From JBNFVY01 sp049943335 (GTDB lineage Bacteria; Pseudomonadota; Alphaproteobacteria; Rhodobacterales; Rhodobacteraceae), in contig NZ_JBNFVY010000003.1 in assembly GCF_049943335.1 (NCBI RefSeq), positions 310,001 through 374,000 on the forward strand: DNA of 64,000 nt, read 5' to 3'. This document shows positions 18,321 to 27,405 of the stretch, piece after piece (position 1 is the first letter of the stretch; each line of letters opens with the position of its first letter). The position numbers and the translations under genes were made by a program. The notes under the pieces were generated by a model, which saw only the letters and a list, made by a program, of their open reading frames with translations, was not told the origin of the DNA and made no database searches.

Positions 18321-18324
18321 CGAT

Positions 18325-18789
18325 ATGACTGAGAACACAAAACAAACTGAATCTGCAATCGAGCTCCTTTCTTTCCGCGTCGGGGGCCAAGACTATTCGG
18401 TAGATATCATGGCCGTTCGCGAAATCAGGGGGTCGGCAAAAGCCACCTCCCTGCCCCACGCGCCTGCCTTCGTGAAAGGTGTTATAAATCTGCGGGGTAC
18501 GGTGCTGCCGATTATAGACCTAGCTGCGCGCCTTGGCATCGAAACCGGCGCAGAAACCGAACGCAATGTGATCATCGTTGTTGACCTTGGTGAACGAACC
18601 GCCGGTCTGATGGTCGACGCTGTGTCAGACATTCTGGCAATCCCAGAGAGCGAAATGCAGCCCCCCCCAGATCTCGCTGCCGACGAGGCGCACACGTTTG
18701 TAAGTGCGCTTACAATCGTGGAAGGACGCATGATCAGAATTCTGGATTTGAACTCCGTACTGCCACCGCAGAACGAGGAGGCAGCGTGA
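18325..18789 (+). CDS. cheW: chemotaxis coupling protein CheW
   Basis: A 154-residue scaffold linking receptors to CheA. It shows the usual start of the fold (LLSFRVGGQDYSVDIMAVREI), the conserved VKGVINLRGTVLPIIDLAARLG segment and VGLMVDAVSDI-like strands near residues 95-105. The ATG at 18325 lies five bases beyond the cheA stop with GGATAACG as a modest ribosome site. The stop overlaps the GTG of cheR. Confidence 0.94.
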   Translation: MTENTKQTESAIELLSFRVGGQDYSVDIMAVREIRGSAKATSLPHAPAFVKGVINLRGTVLPIIDLAARLGIETGAETERNVIIVVDLGERTAGLMVDAVSDILAIPESEMQPPPDLAADEAHTFVSALTIVEGRMIRILDLNSVLPPQNEEAA

Positions 18790-19703
18790 ACACGCCTATG
18801 CCTATCAATTCCATGAAAACCTCTGACTTTTCGATGTCGCCCGAGGTGTTTGGCGTCATTTCAGGGCTGATAAGGTCCGAGGCTGGCATTTCGATAGCCG
18901 AATCGAAAGTGGCCATGGTGAAGTCCAGGTTGTCCGGAAGATTACGACGATTGAAACTGTCGTCGTTCGACGAATATGTCGCGCTGGTACAATCCCACGA
19001 AGGTGCCGACGAACGAGAGCGGTTCATTTCCGCTCTTACGACCAATGTCTCTCATTTTTTTAGGGAACCGCACCATTTCGAGACACTCCGCAAGACAATC
19101 GCACCAGTGTTGCTTGAGAAATCGAAAGCTGGCGGACGTGTCCGTATCTGGTCTTCTGCGTGCTCGAATGGACAAGAACCCTATTCGATCGCCATGGCAC
19201 TTCTCGACTCAACACCGGAAATCGCCAACTACGACGTAAAGATCCTTGCCACAGACATCGATCCGGTTGTTTTGAAAGTGGCAAAACAGGGTATCTACGA
19301 AGGACCAATGCTCTCTGGTCTAGACGATGCGACGCGGGACAAATATTTTCACATGACGTCAACGATCGGCGAAAAGGCTTTCCAAGCCAGTGAACAACTT
19401 CGCGCAATGATTACATTTCGCCGCCTCAACCTTGTGTCGGAATGGCCAATGTCAGGGGTGTTTGACATAATATTCTGTCGAAATGTTCTGATTTATTTTG
19501 ATGAAGACACACAGCAGAAAGTGTGTCGGAACTTCCACAAGTTTCTAGGGCCGCAAGGGTGGCTATTCCTAGGTCATTCAGAACGAATTCCCGACGAAAT
19601 TGCCAACGATTTCGAAAGCCTGGGAGTGACGGCGTACAATAAGAAAACACTCGTATCACCTTTTGCCCAAAGTGGGGCGATACAGCATGGAGGAGGTATT
19701 TAA
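18786..19703 (+). CDS. cheR: chemotaxis receptor methyltransferase CheR
   Basis: A 305-residue S-adenosylmethionine-dependent methyltransferase that methylates receptor glutamates. An N-terminal helical domain contains FISALTTNVSHFFREPHHF; the SAM site is RIWSSACSNGQEPYSIAM, where the usual GEEPYS is NGQEPYS; FDIIFCRNVLIYF marks the catalytic domain. It starts with GTG at 18786, overlapping the cheW stop. From here to about 22140 the codons are visibly more AT-rich (ATA, TTA, AAA) than in the flanking agl genes. Confidence 0.94.
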   Translation: MNTPMPINSMKTSDFSMSPEVFGVISGLIRSEAGISIAESKVAMVKSRLSGRLRRLKLSSFDEYVALVQSHEGADERERFISALTTNVSHFFREPHHFETLRKTIAPVLLEKSKAGGRVRIWSSACSNGQEPYSIAMALLDSTPEIANYDVKILATDIDPVVLKVAKQGIYEGPMLSGLDDATRDKYFHMTSTIGEKAFQASEQLRAMITFRRLNLVSEWPMSGVFDIIFCRNVLIYFDEDTQQKVCRNFHKFLGPQGWLFLGHSERIPDEIANDFESLGVTAYNKKTLVSPFAQSGAIQHGGGI

Positions 19704-20089
19704 TGGCACTCAGGGACCAACTCCGCGTCATGGTTGTAGACGATATGTCAACCTCACGAGGCCTGATCACAAACGCACTTGACGCTTACGGCATTCAGAA
19801 TGTCGCAAGCGCTTCAGACGGACCTTCCGCATTGCAAAAACTTGCGAGTTACCCGGTTCACCTCGTCATTTCCGACTTTAACATGCCAGGGATGGACGGT
19901 TTACAGCTGCTCCACGCGCTTCGTAGCCACGGCCCTACCCGCAATGTGGGGTTTCTGCTCATCACGGGACGGGCGGATCGCGAAATGATCGAACGCGGCA
20001 AGCAGCTGGGTATGAACAACTTTTTGAAAAAGCCCTTCGACAACGCGGGCCTGAAAGGGGCAATCGAAGCCATTGTGGGCCGGTTATGA
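19703..20089 (+). CDS. cheY2: chemotaxis response regulator CheY (second copy)
   Basis: A 128-residue lone receiver domain with D13/D14, phospho-acceptor D58 in LVISDFNMPG, T88 in LITGR and K110 in LKKPF. Two CheY proteins with division of labour (one binding the motor, one draining phosphate from CheA) are known in S. meliloti and rhodobacters; which does which cannot be read here. It starts at ATG 19703 with AGGAGG ten bases before, and its first base is the last base of the cheR stop (TAATG). Confidence 0.93.
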   Translation: MALRDQLRVMVVDDMSTSRGLITNALDAYGIQNVASASDGPSALQKLASYPVHLVISDFNMPGMDGLQLLHALRSHGPTRNVGFLLITGRADREMIERGKQLGMNNFLKKPFDNAGLKGAIEAIVGRL

Positions 20090-20502
20090 CGCCAAAATCA
20101 TACCCTCTGATTGACAGCGAGCAACCTCAAGGATCGAAATGTACAAGTGAGGACAAGGTCCAATTGTCCCAATTGACATCTCGCTTGAGCGAAGAGTGCG
20201 CTTCTTTGGCGTGTCTTTCAGCCGAAATTCAGTCGGAAATTGGGCCAAGCATCAAGACAGGAAAGGGTATTTCGTCTCGCACGCTTCGTGCCTTCCAAGG
20301 AATTGACCGGATCGAGCAGACGCTACGCGACGTTGCCAGCCTAATGGCCGTCGTGTCAGATTTTGCGCCAGCACATTCGATACCCCGCGGTCCGCTGGAA
20401 CAAGTTATGGTTTTAAAACACCTGCGCTCTAAACTCATGGACGACCACGACACATCTTTCTTGAATGACGATAATCACCCGGGCGAAATTAGTTGGTTTT
20501 AA
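20086..20502 (+). CDS. small chemotaxis-operon protein with a DXXXQ motif (CheT-like candidate)
   Basis: A 138-residue soluble, mainly helical protein with no family I can assign by sequence alone. Residues 69-80 read AFQGIDRIEQTL: D74 and Q78 form the DXXXQ signature that CheZ-type phosphatases use to strip phosphate from CheY, on a predicted amphipathic helix. It is the last gene of the che operon and overlaps the cheY stop (ATGA). In the same relative place S. meliloti has cheT, a protein reported to resemble CheZ. A CheY phosphatase is therefore the leading inference, not a demonstrated function. Confidence 0.7.
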   Translation: MTPKSYPLIDSEQPQGSKCTSEDKVQLSQLTSRLSEECASLACLSAEIQSEIGPSIKTGKGISSRTLRAFQGIDRIEQTLRDVASLMAVVSDFAPAHSIPRGPLEQVMVLKHLRSKLMDDHDTSFLNDDNHPGEISWF

Positions 20503-20539
20503 GAATTCGCCTCAGCCGGTCTAGGCGCGCGAAACACTC

Positions 20540-21061
20540 TTAAAACAGTTCTATATCCGATATCGGCGCAGGCATCACGATTGCAGGTGGTGCCACCTGC
20601 GCATCGGACACAAACTTCTGTCTGACACTACCGCCGTAGGGCCGGAATTCGATGCGGCGTGCGTGGGGGCCACCCAGACTGCTTCCGTCACAAGGAATTT
20701 TTTCTTTTTTAAGATATTCTAAGACGTATCGGGCGTTCTTCTCGCCCGCATTTGTTAAACCGGCGCGCAGTTGGGCCCCACCAAACACCTTGGCGCGCAT
20801 ACGATTTCGGCTTGCACCGCACTTGATCATGTCGTTGATCAGCAACTCCATAGCATGAGCGCCAAACCGGGAGGATTCGTCGTTGGCGCCGCCGCCATCG
20901 GGCAAAAGGAAGTGGTTCATCCCCCCAATCTGCGCGTGGGGATCCCATAGGCAAGTTGCAACACATGATCCCAAGATGGTCGTAATGACGTCAGTAGCTT
21001 CTTTGCCCACCACGTATTCACCCTGGGAAATATATGTGTACATTTGTTCGATCGAGTTCAT
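20540..21061 (-). CDS. cheD: chemoreceptor glutamine deamidase CheD
   Basis: A 173-residue enzyme that deamidates receptor glutamines. The catalytic triad is seen at T27, C33 and H50 (TTILGSCVATC and GGMNHFLLP), with the same 6 and 17 residue spacing as in Thermotoga CheD (T21, C27, H44). The KVFGGAQL segment and the EFRPYGG-type C-terminus are usual. It starts on the last base of the cheB stop and is convergent with the CheT-like gene, 37 bases away. Confidence 0.93.
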   Translation of the reverse strand: MNSIEQMYTYISQGEYVVGKEATDVITTILGSCVATCLWDPHAQIGGMNHFLLPDGGGANDESSRFGAHAMELLINDMIKCGASRNRMRAKVFGGAQLRAGLTNAGEKNARYVLEYLKKEKIPCDGSSLGGPHARRIEFRPYGGSVRQKFVSDAQVAPPAIVMPAPISDIELF

Positions 21062-22131
21062 TAGGACCTCCCAGTTTTTTCCCAGCAGCTATGCAATAAA
21101 TACGATGCCATGGCATCGATATCGCACCAATGCTCAACCGCCCCATATTCACCTGCAACGCGCGGCATCCCGAAGACCACGCAACTGTCTTCACTCTGGG
21201 CCACGGTTCGGGACCCAGCGGCTTTCATCTTGAGCAAACCTGCGGCTCCGTCATTGCCCATCCCAGTCAGTATCGCGCCAACTGCTTTACTGCCAAGTGA
21301 AGCGGCCGACTCAAATAGAATATCGACCGAAGGACGATGACCGTTTCTTTCCGGGGCCTCCACCAGCGAAACCCGCGGCGCACCCTTGCCCGAAATCGCC
21401 AGGTGTGTATCTCCGCCTGGTGCGATCAGAACCTTTCCGCTTTCCAGGCTTTCACCGTCTTGCGCGAGCTTCACCATTGGTTCGACCCGTGGGTTTAAGC
21501 GAGCTGCAAAGCTTGCCAAAAATTCTTTTGGCATGTGTTGCGTGATCAACGTAGGCGGACAAGTCGGCGGAAAACTCAACAATATCCGTTCAATTGCCTC
21601 TACAGCGCCGGTCGATCCACCAATAAAAACATAGCGCCCATCCCCACTGTGACCGGCGGTGTGTTGTTTGGCCGCCTGCGATATCGGGCCCCTAATTTGT
21701 CCCGTCCGCGCCACGGCTGCGACTTTGATCAACGCGGGCAATTTCGCAAAACTGCCCGAACTGCCCACTGCACAAGGTTTTTCCACACATTCAACTGCCC
21801 CGTTTGCAAGCGCCGCAATCGCAGCCTTGCTCCCTTTTTGTGTCATGGATGAAACCATAATCACCGGCATGGGACGGTGCCGCATAACCCGTTTCAAAAA
21901 CTCAAGCCCGTTCATTTTGGGCATCTCAACGTCCAAGGTCATGACATCAGGTGAATAGGCATTGATTGCATCGCGTGCTTCAGAAGCGCCGGACGCCTCG
22001 GCAATCACCTCAAGCTGAGGGTCCTTTTCCAGGCAGGCACGAATGATCTGCCGCATCGTGCGTGAATCATCAACTACAAGGACGCGGATTTTCTTCCGCC
22101 TTGGAAGGCCCGTTTCACCATGCTCGATCAT
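21061..22131 (-). CDS. cheB: chemotaxis response regulator and methylesterase CheB
   Basis: A 356-residue two-domain protein. The receiver (residues 15-135) has D21/D22, phospho-acceptor D67 in VMTLDVEMPK and a KP lysine in CVEKP. A variable linker follows, then the esterase domain with triad S173 (IGGSTGAVE), H199 (ITQHMP) and D294 (GMGNDGAAG), plus the PGGDTHL loop. It removes methyl groups from receptors to reset adaptation. ATG at 22131 is preferred over an upstream TTG because the GGGAGG ribosome site is too near the TTG. It follows mcp by five bases. Confidence 0.95.
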   Translation of the reverse strand: MIEHGETGLPRRKKIRVLVVDDSRTMRQIIRACLEKDPQLEVIAEASGASEARDAINAYSPDVMTLDVEMPKMNGLEFLKRVMRHRPMPVIMVSSMTQKGSKAAIAALANGAVECVEKPCAVGSSGSFAKLPALIKVAAVARTGQIRGPISQAAKQHTAGHSGDGRYVFIGGSTGAVEAIERILLSFPPTCPPTLITQHMPKEFLASFAARLNPRVEPMVKLAQDGESLESGKVLIAPGGDTHLAISGKGAPRVSLVEAPERNGHRPSVDILFESAASLGSKAVGAILTGMGNDGAAGLLKMKAAGSRTVAQSEDSCVVFGMPRVAGEYGAVEHWCDIDAMASYLLHSCWEKTGRS

Positions 22132-22136
22132 GCGGC

Positions 22137-25100
22137 TCAAAAACCCTCCCAGCCTGGGTCAGACACCGCGTCATTCTGTTGCACGGGGCCGTTGACCACT
22201 TGGGCCGATGCTGGTGCTTCCCTGTTGCCGGTCTGGTAGTTTGGGACGTTGCGATCAGGTGCTTTTTTCCTGGCCTCCGTTATGGTGAACTCAGAGACCG
22301 TGGCGTTTAGGGTCCCGGCTTCTTTCGTCAAAGCATGGCATGCAGATGTTGTTTCTTCGAACATCGCTGCATTTTGTTGGGTGACCTGGTCAAGTTGGTT
22401 CATTGCATCGTTGATTTCCGCAAGTCCAGAAGACTGTTCACGCGCGGAAATCGCTATTCCACTGACATGCGATGCAATGTCTGACACCACTTGAACGATC
22501 CTGTCCAAGGATTTGCCGGTTTCATCTACCAGTTCGACACCGCGTTTGACGTGCCCACCAGATTTTGAAATGAGATCGTTGATCTCGCGCGCTGCCACGG
22601 ACGAGCGCTGCGCCAGCGCACGAACTTCAGAGGCAACAACGGCAAAACCGCGACCAGCTTCACCGGCACGTGCGGCCTCTACCCCCGCGTTGAGAGCCAA
22701 TAGATTGGTCTGAAAAGCGATATCGTCAATGGTCGAAATAATTTTGGAAATCTGGTTGGAAGATGTTTCGATTTCACTCATTGCGGACACGGCTTCTCGG
22801 GCCACCGCGCCACCTTTTTCAGCGTCTGCCTTGGCACCAGTCACCATTTCGCTGGCCTGGCCCGCACCGTCTGAGGCCGACCGCACCGAAGATGTCAGTT
22901 GATCGAGAGCGGTGGCCGTTTCCTCTAGGGTTGCTGCCTGTTGCTCGGTGCGTTTCGAAAGATCCTCAGCTGCGTTGGCAATTTCGTGCGTTTCTCTGCC
23001 GATCAAACCAGCGTTCTCAACAACGCTCATCATGGCATGGGACAAGTTCTGCGCTGTGGAGTTGAAATCCTGGCGCAGGTTTTCGTATTCGGGCAAAAAG
23101 GTTTGGTCGATCTGCACCGTCAGATCCCCCGACGAGAGCTCTCGCAACCCGTCCCGCAGTGCATTTACGACATCATCCTGTGCGGCTTGCATGGCACGCC
23201 GTTCGATGCGCGCATTTTCGAGTGCCAACTGCGACGCGGTGACATCGTTACCAAGCAGAATGATCCTGAATGTCTTGCCGGTGAAATCATTGACCGGACA
23301 GAACGCGCCATCAATGAATCCTGCCTCGCCGTTGGCGCACCGCGTCCGGAAACGACCGACGACAGCTTCGCCTCGCATAACACGTTCCCAGACGGACCCA
23401 TTCTGCTTTGCCAGATCCGGATCGAAATCGAACAGATCGCTGTGCCGCATGCCCACAGCTTGCGAACTGCTGTGTCCCAACAGTTTGGCAAAGGGTTCAT
23501 TGAGTTCGACCAGCGCGCCATCAAGCTCAAATTCGGCCTTGACCTGATTGACCTCGATCGCGTCAATGACCGCGTTGTTCTTGCGTTCCTTGGTGACGTC
23601 GCGCCATTCCAGAACACAGCCAATTTGCTGACCGTCAAAGTCACGTACAATATTGATATCCAAAGAAAAATATGCCGGTCCGATCTTCATTTCCGAATGA
23701 ATTGGGAATTTGTCTGGATCACTGAGAAGTTGACGGACCTGCTCTGGGTTGCGGTGGAAAATATCAATATTGGCCCCCACGACATCGGCCGTTTCAAATC
23801 CCGGAATTTCGGTCTGGAACAGCGTTTCATATTCAGCGAACAGGGTTCTCACCGCCGCGTTTGTAAAAACGATGTTGAAATCCTGATCGACCATCATGAG
23901 AGCCGCCGACGAACCTTCTAATGCTGCGCCCTTGAACAGACCGTCGCTTGTCGCTTTCTCAGCGCGTTTCAAGGCCCCGCGAAATTCGTCAAGCGCCTTT
24001 GATATTCCACCAATCTCGTCGCCGCGCTCGGTTCCGGGGACGGAAATGTCGTAGCTTCCATCCGACACAAGCCGCATCGCGCCTTCGACCCGGGTGAGCG
24101 GTTTGGAAATGCTGCGCGCCAATAGAATTCCAAGCGCTGCAACAGTCAAAACCAGCAACGCCCCCTGCCAAAGAATCCGGAACGCCAGTTCGCGTGCGGG
24201 TTTCAGGATTTCCGACAGATCGCGGTCAACAATCACGCCGAAGTCGGTGCCAAAGAAATCCAGTTGATCGTGAAACGACAAGTGACCCTGCATGTCGCCG
24301 CTGGTGTCGGCCGTGTCACTCAGAACGCCGGTCTCGCCTCGCAACGCGCGACGGATGGCTTCGCTATCAAGCTGCAGTCTTAGAATCTCATCCTCTTCAT
24401 CCGGCCCGAACCGAAGATTAGAACGAAGGAAACCGTCGTTTCCGATCAGAAACGCCTCGCCGGTTTTGCCCAACCCGGTTTCGTTGTGCATGATCGTGTC
24501 GATCCGATCGACGGGCAGCTGGAAAGCCAGAACGCCCTTTTTGACCCCGTCTTTGTTGACGATCGGGGTCGACAGGAATGCCGCGGCGGCACCGGATCTG
24601 GGCGCATAGGATTGGAAATCGATGAAATAGTTGGTGCCGGCATCACCACTTATCGCGGCCTGAAACGCTTGTCCAAGCCCCGACGCGCTGAATTCGCCAT
24701 CCGCCAAATTCGTCGCAAAGTCGCGGGCCTTGAAGGCCGAATAAACCAAGTTCCCGCGGTCATCGAACAAATACACATCATTGAGTTCGAAGTTCTGCAG
24801 GATTGACGTAAAATAATAGTGGAACTGCTCATGGACAGACGAATAGGTCGCCTCGTCACTGGACGCTTTCAACTTAAGGCGTTCAGACGCATCAAACGGG
24901 TTTTCGTCGATCCAGACACGTTGCAGGTATTGCGTCCGGTCTCGCCCCAAGAGGCCCCAGGCGAACCCAAAAGACCGCAAAGCTTCCACTGACACCGGAG
25001 ACACCGCTGCTGCGGACAACGTGTTGTCCATCGTATCTGCCCATGCCGCCAATGCCTTTTTGCGCGATGACCCAACCACCAGCGCCTGATCGCGCGCCGC

Positions 25101-25319
25101 CGCTTCAAGAGACCTTGCAGCCGTCCTGTAAGAGGCGAAACTTGTCACCGCTATTGCGACCATGATGAGAAGGATCATGAGGGCGGGCAGTTTTACTGAC
25201 AGTTTGACGCGGTTTAGCAACTGGGTCTCCAACGTTGCGAGGTCCAACCTCTTGCTCACCCCTTGCGCCGGTCTGACGGTACAAAAGGGCTTCGAGCGGC
25301 AAATTGGCAGCCAAGTCAT
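22137..25319 (-). CDS. methyl-accepting chemotaxis protein with two PAS domains
   Basis: A receptor of up to 1060 residues. TM1 is at about 44-64, a periplasmic sensor of about 315 residues follows, then TM2 at 382-402, a HAMP region (about 403-455), two PAS-like segments (about 475-600 and 600-720), a second HAMP-like stretch and the coiled signalling domain with its tip around IDDIAFQTNLLALNAGVEAARAG. The final residues are PGWEGF, which fits the xWxxF tether that binds CheR or CheB. The true start is uncertain: ATG 25319 has no ribosome site, and GTG at 25259 is an alternative. It shares an operon with cheB and cheD. Confidence 0.92.
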   Translation of the reverse strand: MTWLPICRSKPFCTVRPAQGVSKRLDLATLETQLLNRVKLSVKLPALMILLIMVAIAVTSFASYRTAARSLEAAARDQALVVGSSRKKALAAWADTMDNTLSAAAVSPVSVEALRSFGFAWGLLGRDRTQYLQRVWIDENPFDASERLKLKASSDEATYSSVHEQFHYYFTSILQNFELNDVYLFDDRGNLVYSAFKARDFATNLADGEFSASGLGQAFQAAISGDAGTNYFIDFQSYAPRSGAAAAFLSTPIVNKDGVKKGVLAFQLPVDRIDTIMHNETGLGKTGEAFLIGNDGFLRSNLRFGPDEEDEILRLQLDSEAIRRALRGETGVLSDTADTSGDMQGHLSFHDQLDFFGTDFGVIVDRDLSEILKPARELAFRILWQGALLVLTVAALGILLARSISKPLTRVEGAMRLVSDGSYDISVPGTERGDEIGGISKALDEFRGALKRAEKATSDGLFKGAALEGSSAALMMVDQDFNIVFTNAAVRTLFAEYETLFQTEIPGFETADVVGANIDIFHRNPEQVRQLLSDPDKFPIHSEMKIGPAYFSLDINIVRDFDGQQIGCVLEWRDVTKERKNNAVIDAIEVNQVKAEFELDGALVELNEPFAKLLGHSSSQAVGMRHSDLFDFDPDLAKQNGSVWERVMRGEAVVGRFRTRCANGEAGFIDGAFCPVNDFTGKTFRIILLGNDVTASQLALENARIERRAMQAAQDDVVNALRDGLRELSSGDLTVQIDQTFLPEYENLRQDFNSTAQNLSHAMMSVVENAGLIGRETHEIANAAEDLSKRTEQQAATLEETATALDQLTSSVRSASDGAGQASEMVTGAKADAEKGGAVAREAVSAMSEIETSSNQISKIISTIDDIAFQTNLLALNAGVEAARAGEAGRGFAVVASEVRALAQRSSVAAREINDLISKSGGHVKRGVELVDETGKSLDRIVQVVSDIASHVSGIAISAREQSSGLAEINDAMNQLDQVTQQNAAMFEETTSACHALTKEAGTLNATVSEFTITEARKKAPDRNVPNYQTGNREAPASAQVVNGPVQQNDAVSDPGWEGF

Positions 25320-25630
25320 GAAGATTCGTTTAAGTGCAGGTGAAAAGCCGGTTTCTGCGATCTGAGGCCGTTTTTTCCATGGTATCAGGGCTTAATCCTT
25401 GGTCGTTTTTGCGACTGTCGTGATACCGGGGCCTCTGTCAAATCGGCGGCGGCATCGGGGGATCTGTAGAGTACGCAGGGGGTTTTTGCGCCGGGGACCC
25501 CTTGGAACTGGTCCGCCGACACTTTCAGCCCGCCCTTTGAAATTGCGCGAACGGCGTCCGCACTACGGGTTTCCACCGGTCTGACGCCGCTGGATTCCCG
25601 GTTGACCGTTTCGTTGCGATTGGCCGGCGC
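25320..25630. other. 311-base gap upstream of mcp
   Basis: This gap should hold the mcp promoter. I see no convincing sigma-28 or CtrA box. A minus-strand frame of 63 codons (25385-25576, GTG start) is open, but it has no ribosome site and no recognisable content, so it is not called as a gene. No hairpin followed by T-run was found behind the GNAT gene. Confidence 0.4.
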
Positions 25631-26464
25631 CTAGCCCAATTCCAATGTGGCAACTGCGCAAAGCGCGCCGCTCATCCTGGCTGGGGCGCCGCGATACATC
25701 CGGGCCGTCGCAAAAGTCTCGTTGAAACCGATGCCGCGAAGGAGACCACCAAAGCCCACCGCATGGTCGGGCACATCGATGATGACGTCCCGAATGCCCA
25801 AGGCCGCGGCTGCCTGCTGCGCAAGGTGAAGTGCGTCATCGGCGTTGGGCGCAACGATTGGGCCGATTTTACAGCCCTCATGGCAGGCCCTAGCGGTGGC
25901 AAAACCGGTGATCTCGGCGCCGTTTTGCAACACGACCGTTTTGCGCGTCGGACCATTGCGCAGCCATTCATCCAGAAACGCGGGGCGGATGACGCCGTTG
26001 GCCGCGCCATCCAGCGCCATCAGACCCGCGATATGCTCGGGCCGCGCTGGCGGCAAGGTCAGGGGCTTGGCCGAAAGTCTGCCAATCAACCGCCGCGTGC
26101 GACCCGTCAGAACGAAACCAGACCGGGCGTAATTCGCCTCTTGCTCGGGCACACCATCCAAACCTACCGTCCGAGCGCCAGCATGATCCAAAGCGTGCTG
26201 CCAAAGGCCAAAGCCGACCCCTTTGCCACGGTGCTCTGGGCGGCAAAGATAAAGCCCCAGAAAGGCGTAATCGCGGGAATGATTGACGACCGATATGGCC
26301 GCTACCGGAGCGCCCGCGATTTCGGCCACAAAGAAGCCACCCGGATCCGCGCCATAAAAGGCAGCTGCATCGTCAAGCCCCGGGTTCCAACCCTCGTCAG
26401 CTGCCCAGTCCAGCATCTGCGCAACTTCGCGCGGCGTTGCGGTGCGACATACCGGACCGCTCAT
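25631..26464 (-). CDS. GNAT-family N-acetyltransferase with two GNAT-like halves
   Basis: A 277-residue acetyl-CoA-dependent acyltransferase. The first half carries the cofactor loop RGKGVG at residues 79-84 and the LGLYLCRPEHRG strand. The second half (about residues 140-270) repeats a weaker GNAT-like fold, as in the two-domain YitH-like proteins. Substrate unknown. Its ATG overlaps the stop of the GntR regulator (ATGA), so both are made from one message, divergent from an ABC importer and racemase. Action on an amino-acid-like compound is therefore a reasonable inference. Confidence 0.85.
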   Translation of the reverse strand: MSGPVCRTATPREVAQMLDWAADEGWNPGLDDAAAFYGADPGGFFVAEIAGAPVAAISVVNHSRDYAFLGLYLCRPEHRGKGVGFGLWQHALDHAGARTVGLDGVPEQEANYARSGFVLTGRTRRLIGRLSAKPLTLPPARPEHIAGLMALDGAANGVIRPAFLDEWLRNGPTRKTVVLQNGAEITGFATARACHEGCKIGPIVAPNADDALHLAQQAAAALGIRDVIIDVPDHAVGFGGLLRGIGFNETFATARMYRGAPARMSGALCAVATLELG

Positions 26465-27165
26465 CGCTGCAAAGCCTCGCGCAAGGACGTGGGCGCTTGG
26501 GTGACGTTGCGCAGATCCAGCGACGCGACAAGATCCAGCAAGTGGCCTTTCATCAGTTGCTCAGCCGCGTCGCCATCCTTCTGCGCAAAGGCTTCCAGCA
26601 ACGCGTGATGCGCCTGCGTCTCGCACAGCGCGGCGCGGCGTCGCCAGTAGAGCGCGATGATCAGCGAAGACCGCGAAATCAGTTCCGAAACAAAGGTCTC
26701 TATGGTGGCCTGATCGGCGATGCGCGCGATTTCCAAATGGAACTGACCCGAATAAAACAGCGCGCGCCCGTTGTCCCCCACATCCAGCGCGGCGTGTTCA
26801 TCGCGGATGTTTTCGTGCAGGATTGCAAGGTTGGCGTCGGTCATGCGCAGGGCGGCCGAGTGCGCCGTGCGTGGTTCAAGCAGCGCTCGTGCCTCAAAAA
26901 CCTCGCGGGCCTCGCGCACGGACGGCTGGGCGACAAAAGCACCACGGTTGCGTTTCAACTCTACGATATGGCGATGTGAAAGCCCGAGCAGTGCAGCGCG
27001 CACGATGGTGCGGCTGATGCCGTAAACCTCGCTCAGCTCGTCTTCGCCGAGTTTCGTTCCGGGTGGCAGGCGGTGTTCGTGAATAGCCCGCTCAAGGTCC
27101 AAAACAACGACGTCACTGGTCCAGGTTTTCTTGTCGGTTTCGCTCATGGCCACTATCGCACTCAT
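26461..27165 (-). CDS. GntR-family regulator, FCD (FadR-like) type
   Basis: A 234-residue transcription factor. The winged helix (about residues 20-85) contains LPPGTKLGEDELSEVYGISRTIVRAALLGLSHRHIVELKRNRGAFVA. The C-terminal FCD effector domain has the usual helices with metal/ligand positions in SGQFHLEIARIA and ETQAHHALLEAF. Two starts are possible, ATG 27165 (preceded by GAGG) and ATG 27147. It is divergent from the ABC importer at 27406, with a TTGTATACAA palindrome between. Probably it represses the transporter-racemase operon until the substrate appears. Confidence 0.9.
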   Translation of the reverse strand: MSAIVAMSETDKKTWTSDVVVLDLERAIHEHRLPPGTKLGEDELSEVYGISRTIVRAALLGLSHRHIVELKRNRGAFVAQPSVREAREVFEARALLEPRTAHSAALRMTDANLAILHENIRDEHAALDVGDNGRALFYSGQFHLEIARIADQATIETFVSELISRSSLIIALYWRRRAALCETQAHHALLEAFAQKDGDAAEQLMKGHLLDLVASLDLRNVTQAPTSLREALQR

Positions 27166-27244
27166 TCACCTCAGGGCCTTCTGTTTCCCGATTCTTGCGC
27201 AGCCGCACAAGAGCCAAGCGCCCATCACAAGCCTCACAACCGGA

Positions 27245-27254
27245 TTGTATACAA
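27245..27254. promoter_or_regulatory. FadR/GntR-type operator
   Basis: TTGTATACAA is a perfect palindrome of the kind bound by FCD-type GntR regulators. It stands in the 240-base divergent region, 80 bases before the regulator start and 152 before the importer. It is the only such site I see in the gap. Confidence 0.6.
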
Positions 27255-27405
27255 AATTGCGTCGTTTTCTGTGCACACCCTGCGCGCAGAAGGTTAAAAA
27301 CCGAGCGACACGCGTTTTTCCGACCGCGACAACGCAAAAAATCTGCCCTTCCCGGCACATCACGGCACAGGCTTGCTCCAGCACATCACACCCTGGAGGC
27401 CCCTG

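Noticed and set aside
25385..25576. 63-codon minus-strand frame before mcp
   Set aside because: The GTG start lacks a ribosome site and the product has no recognisable feature; it lies where the mcp promoter should be.
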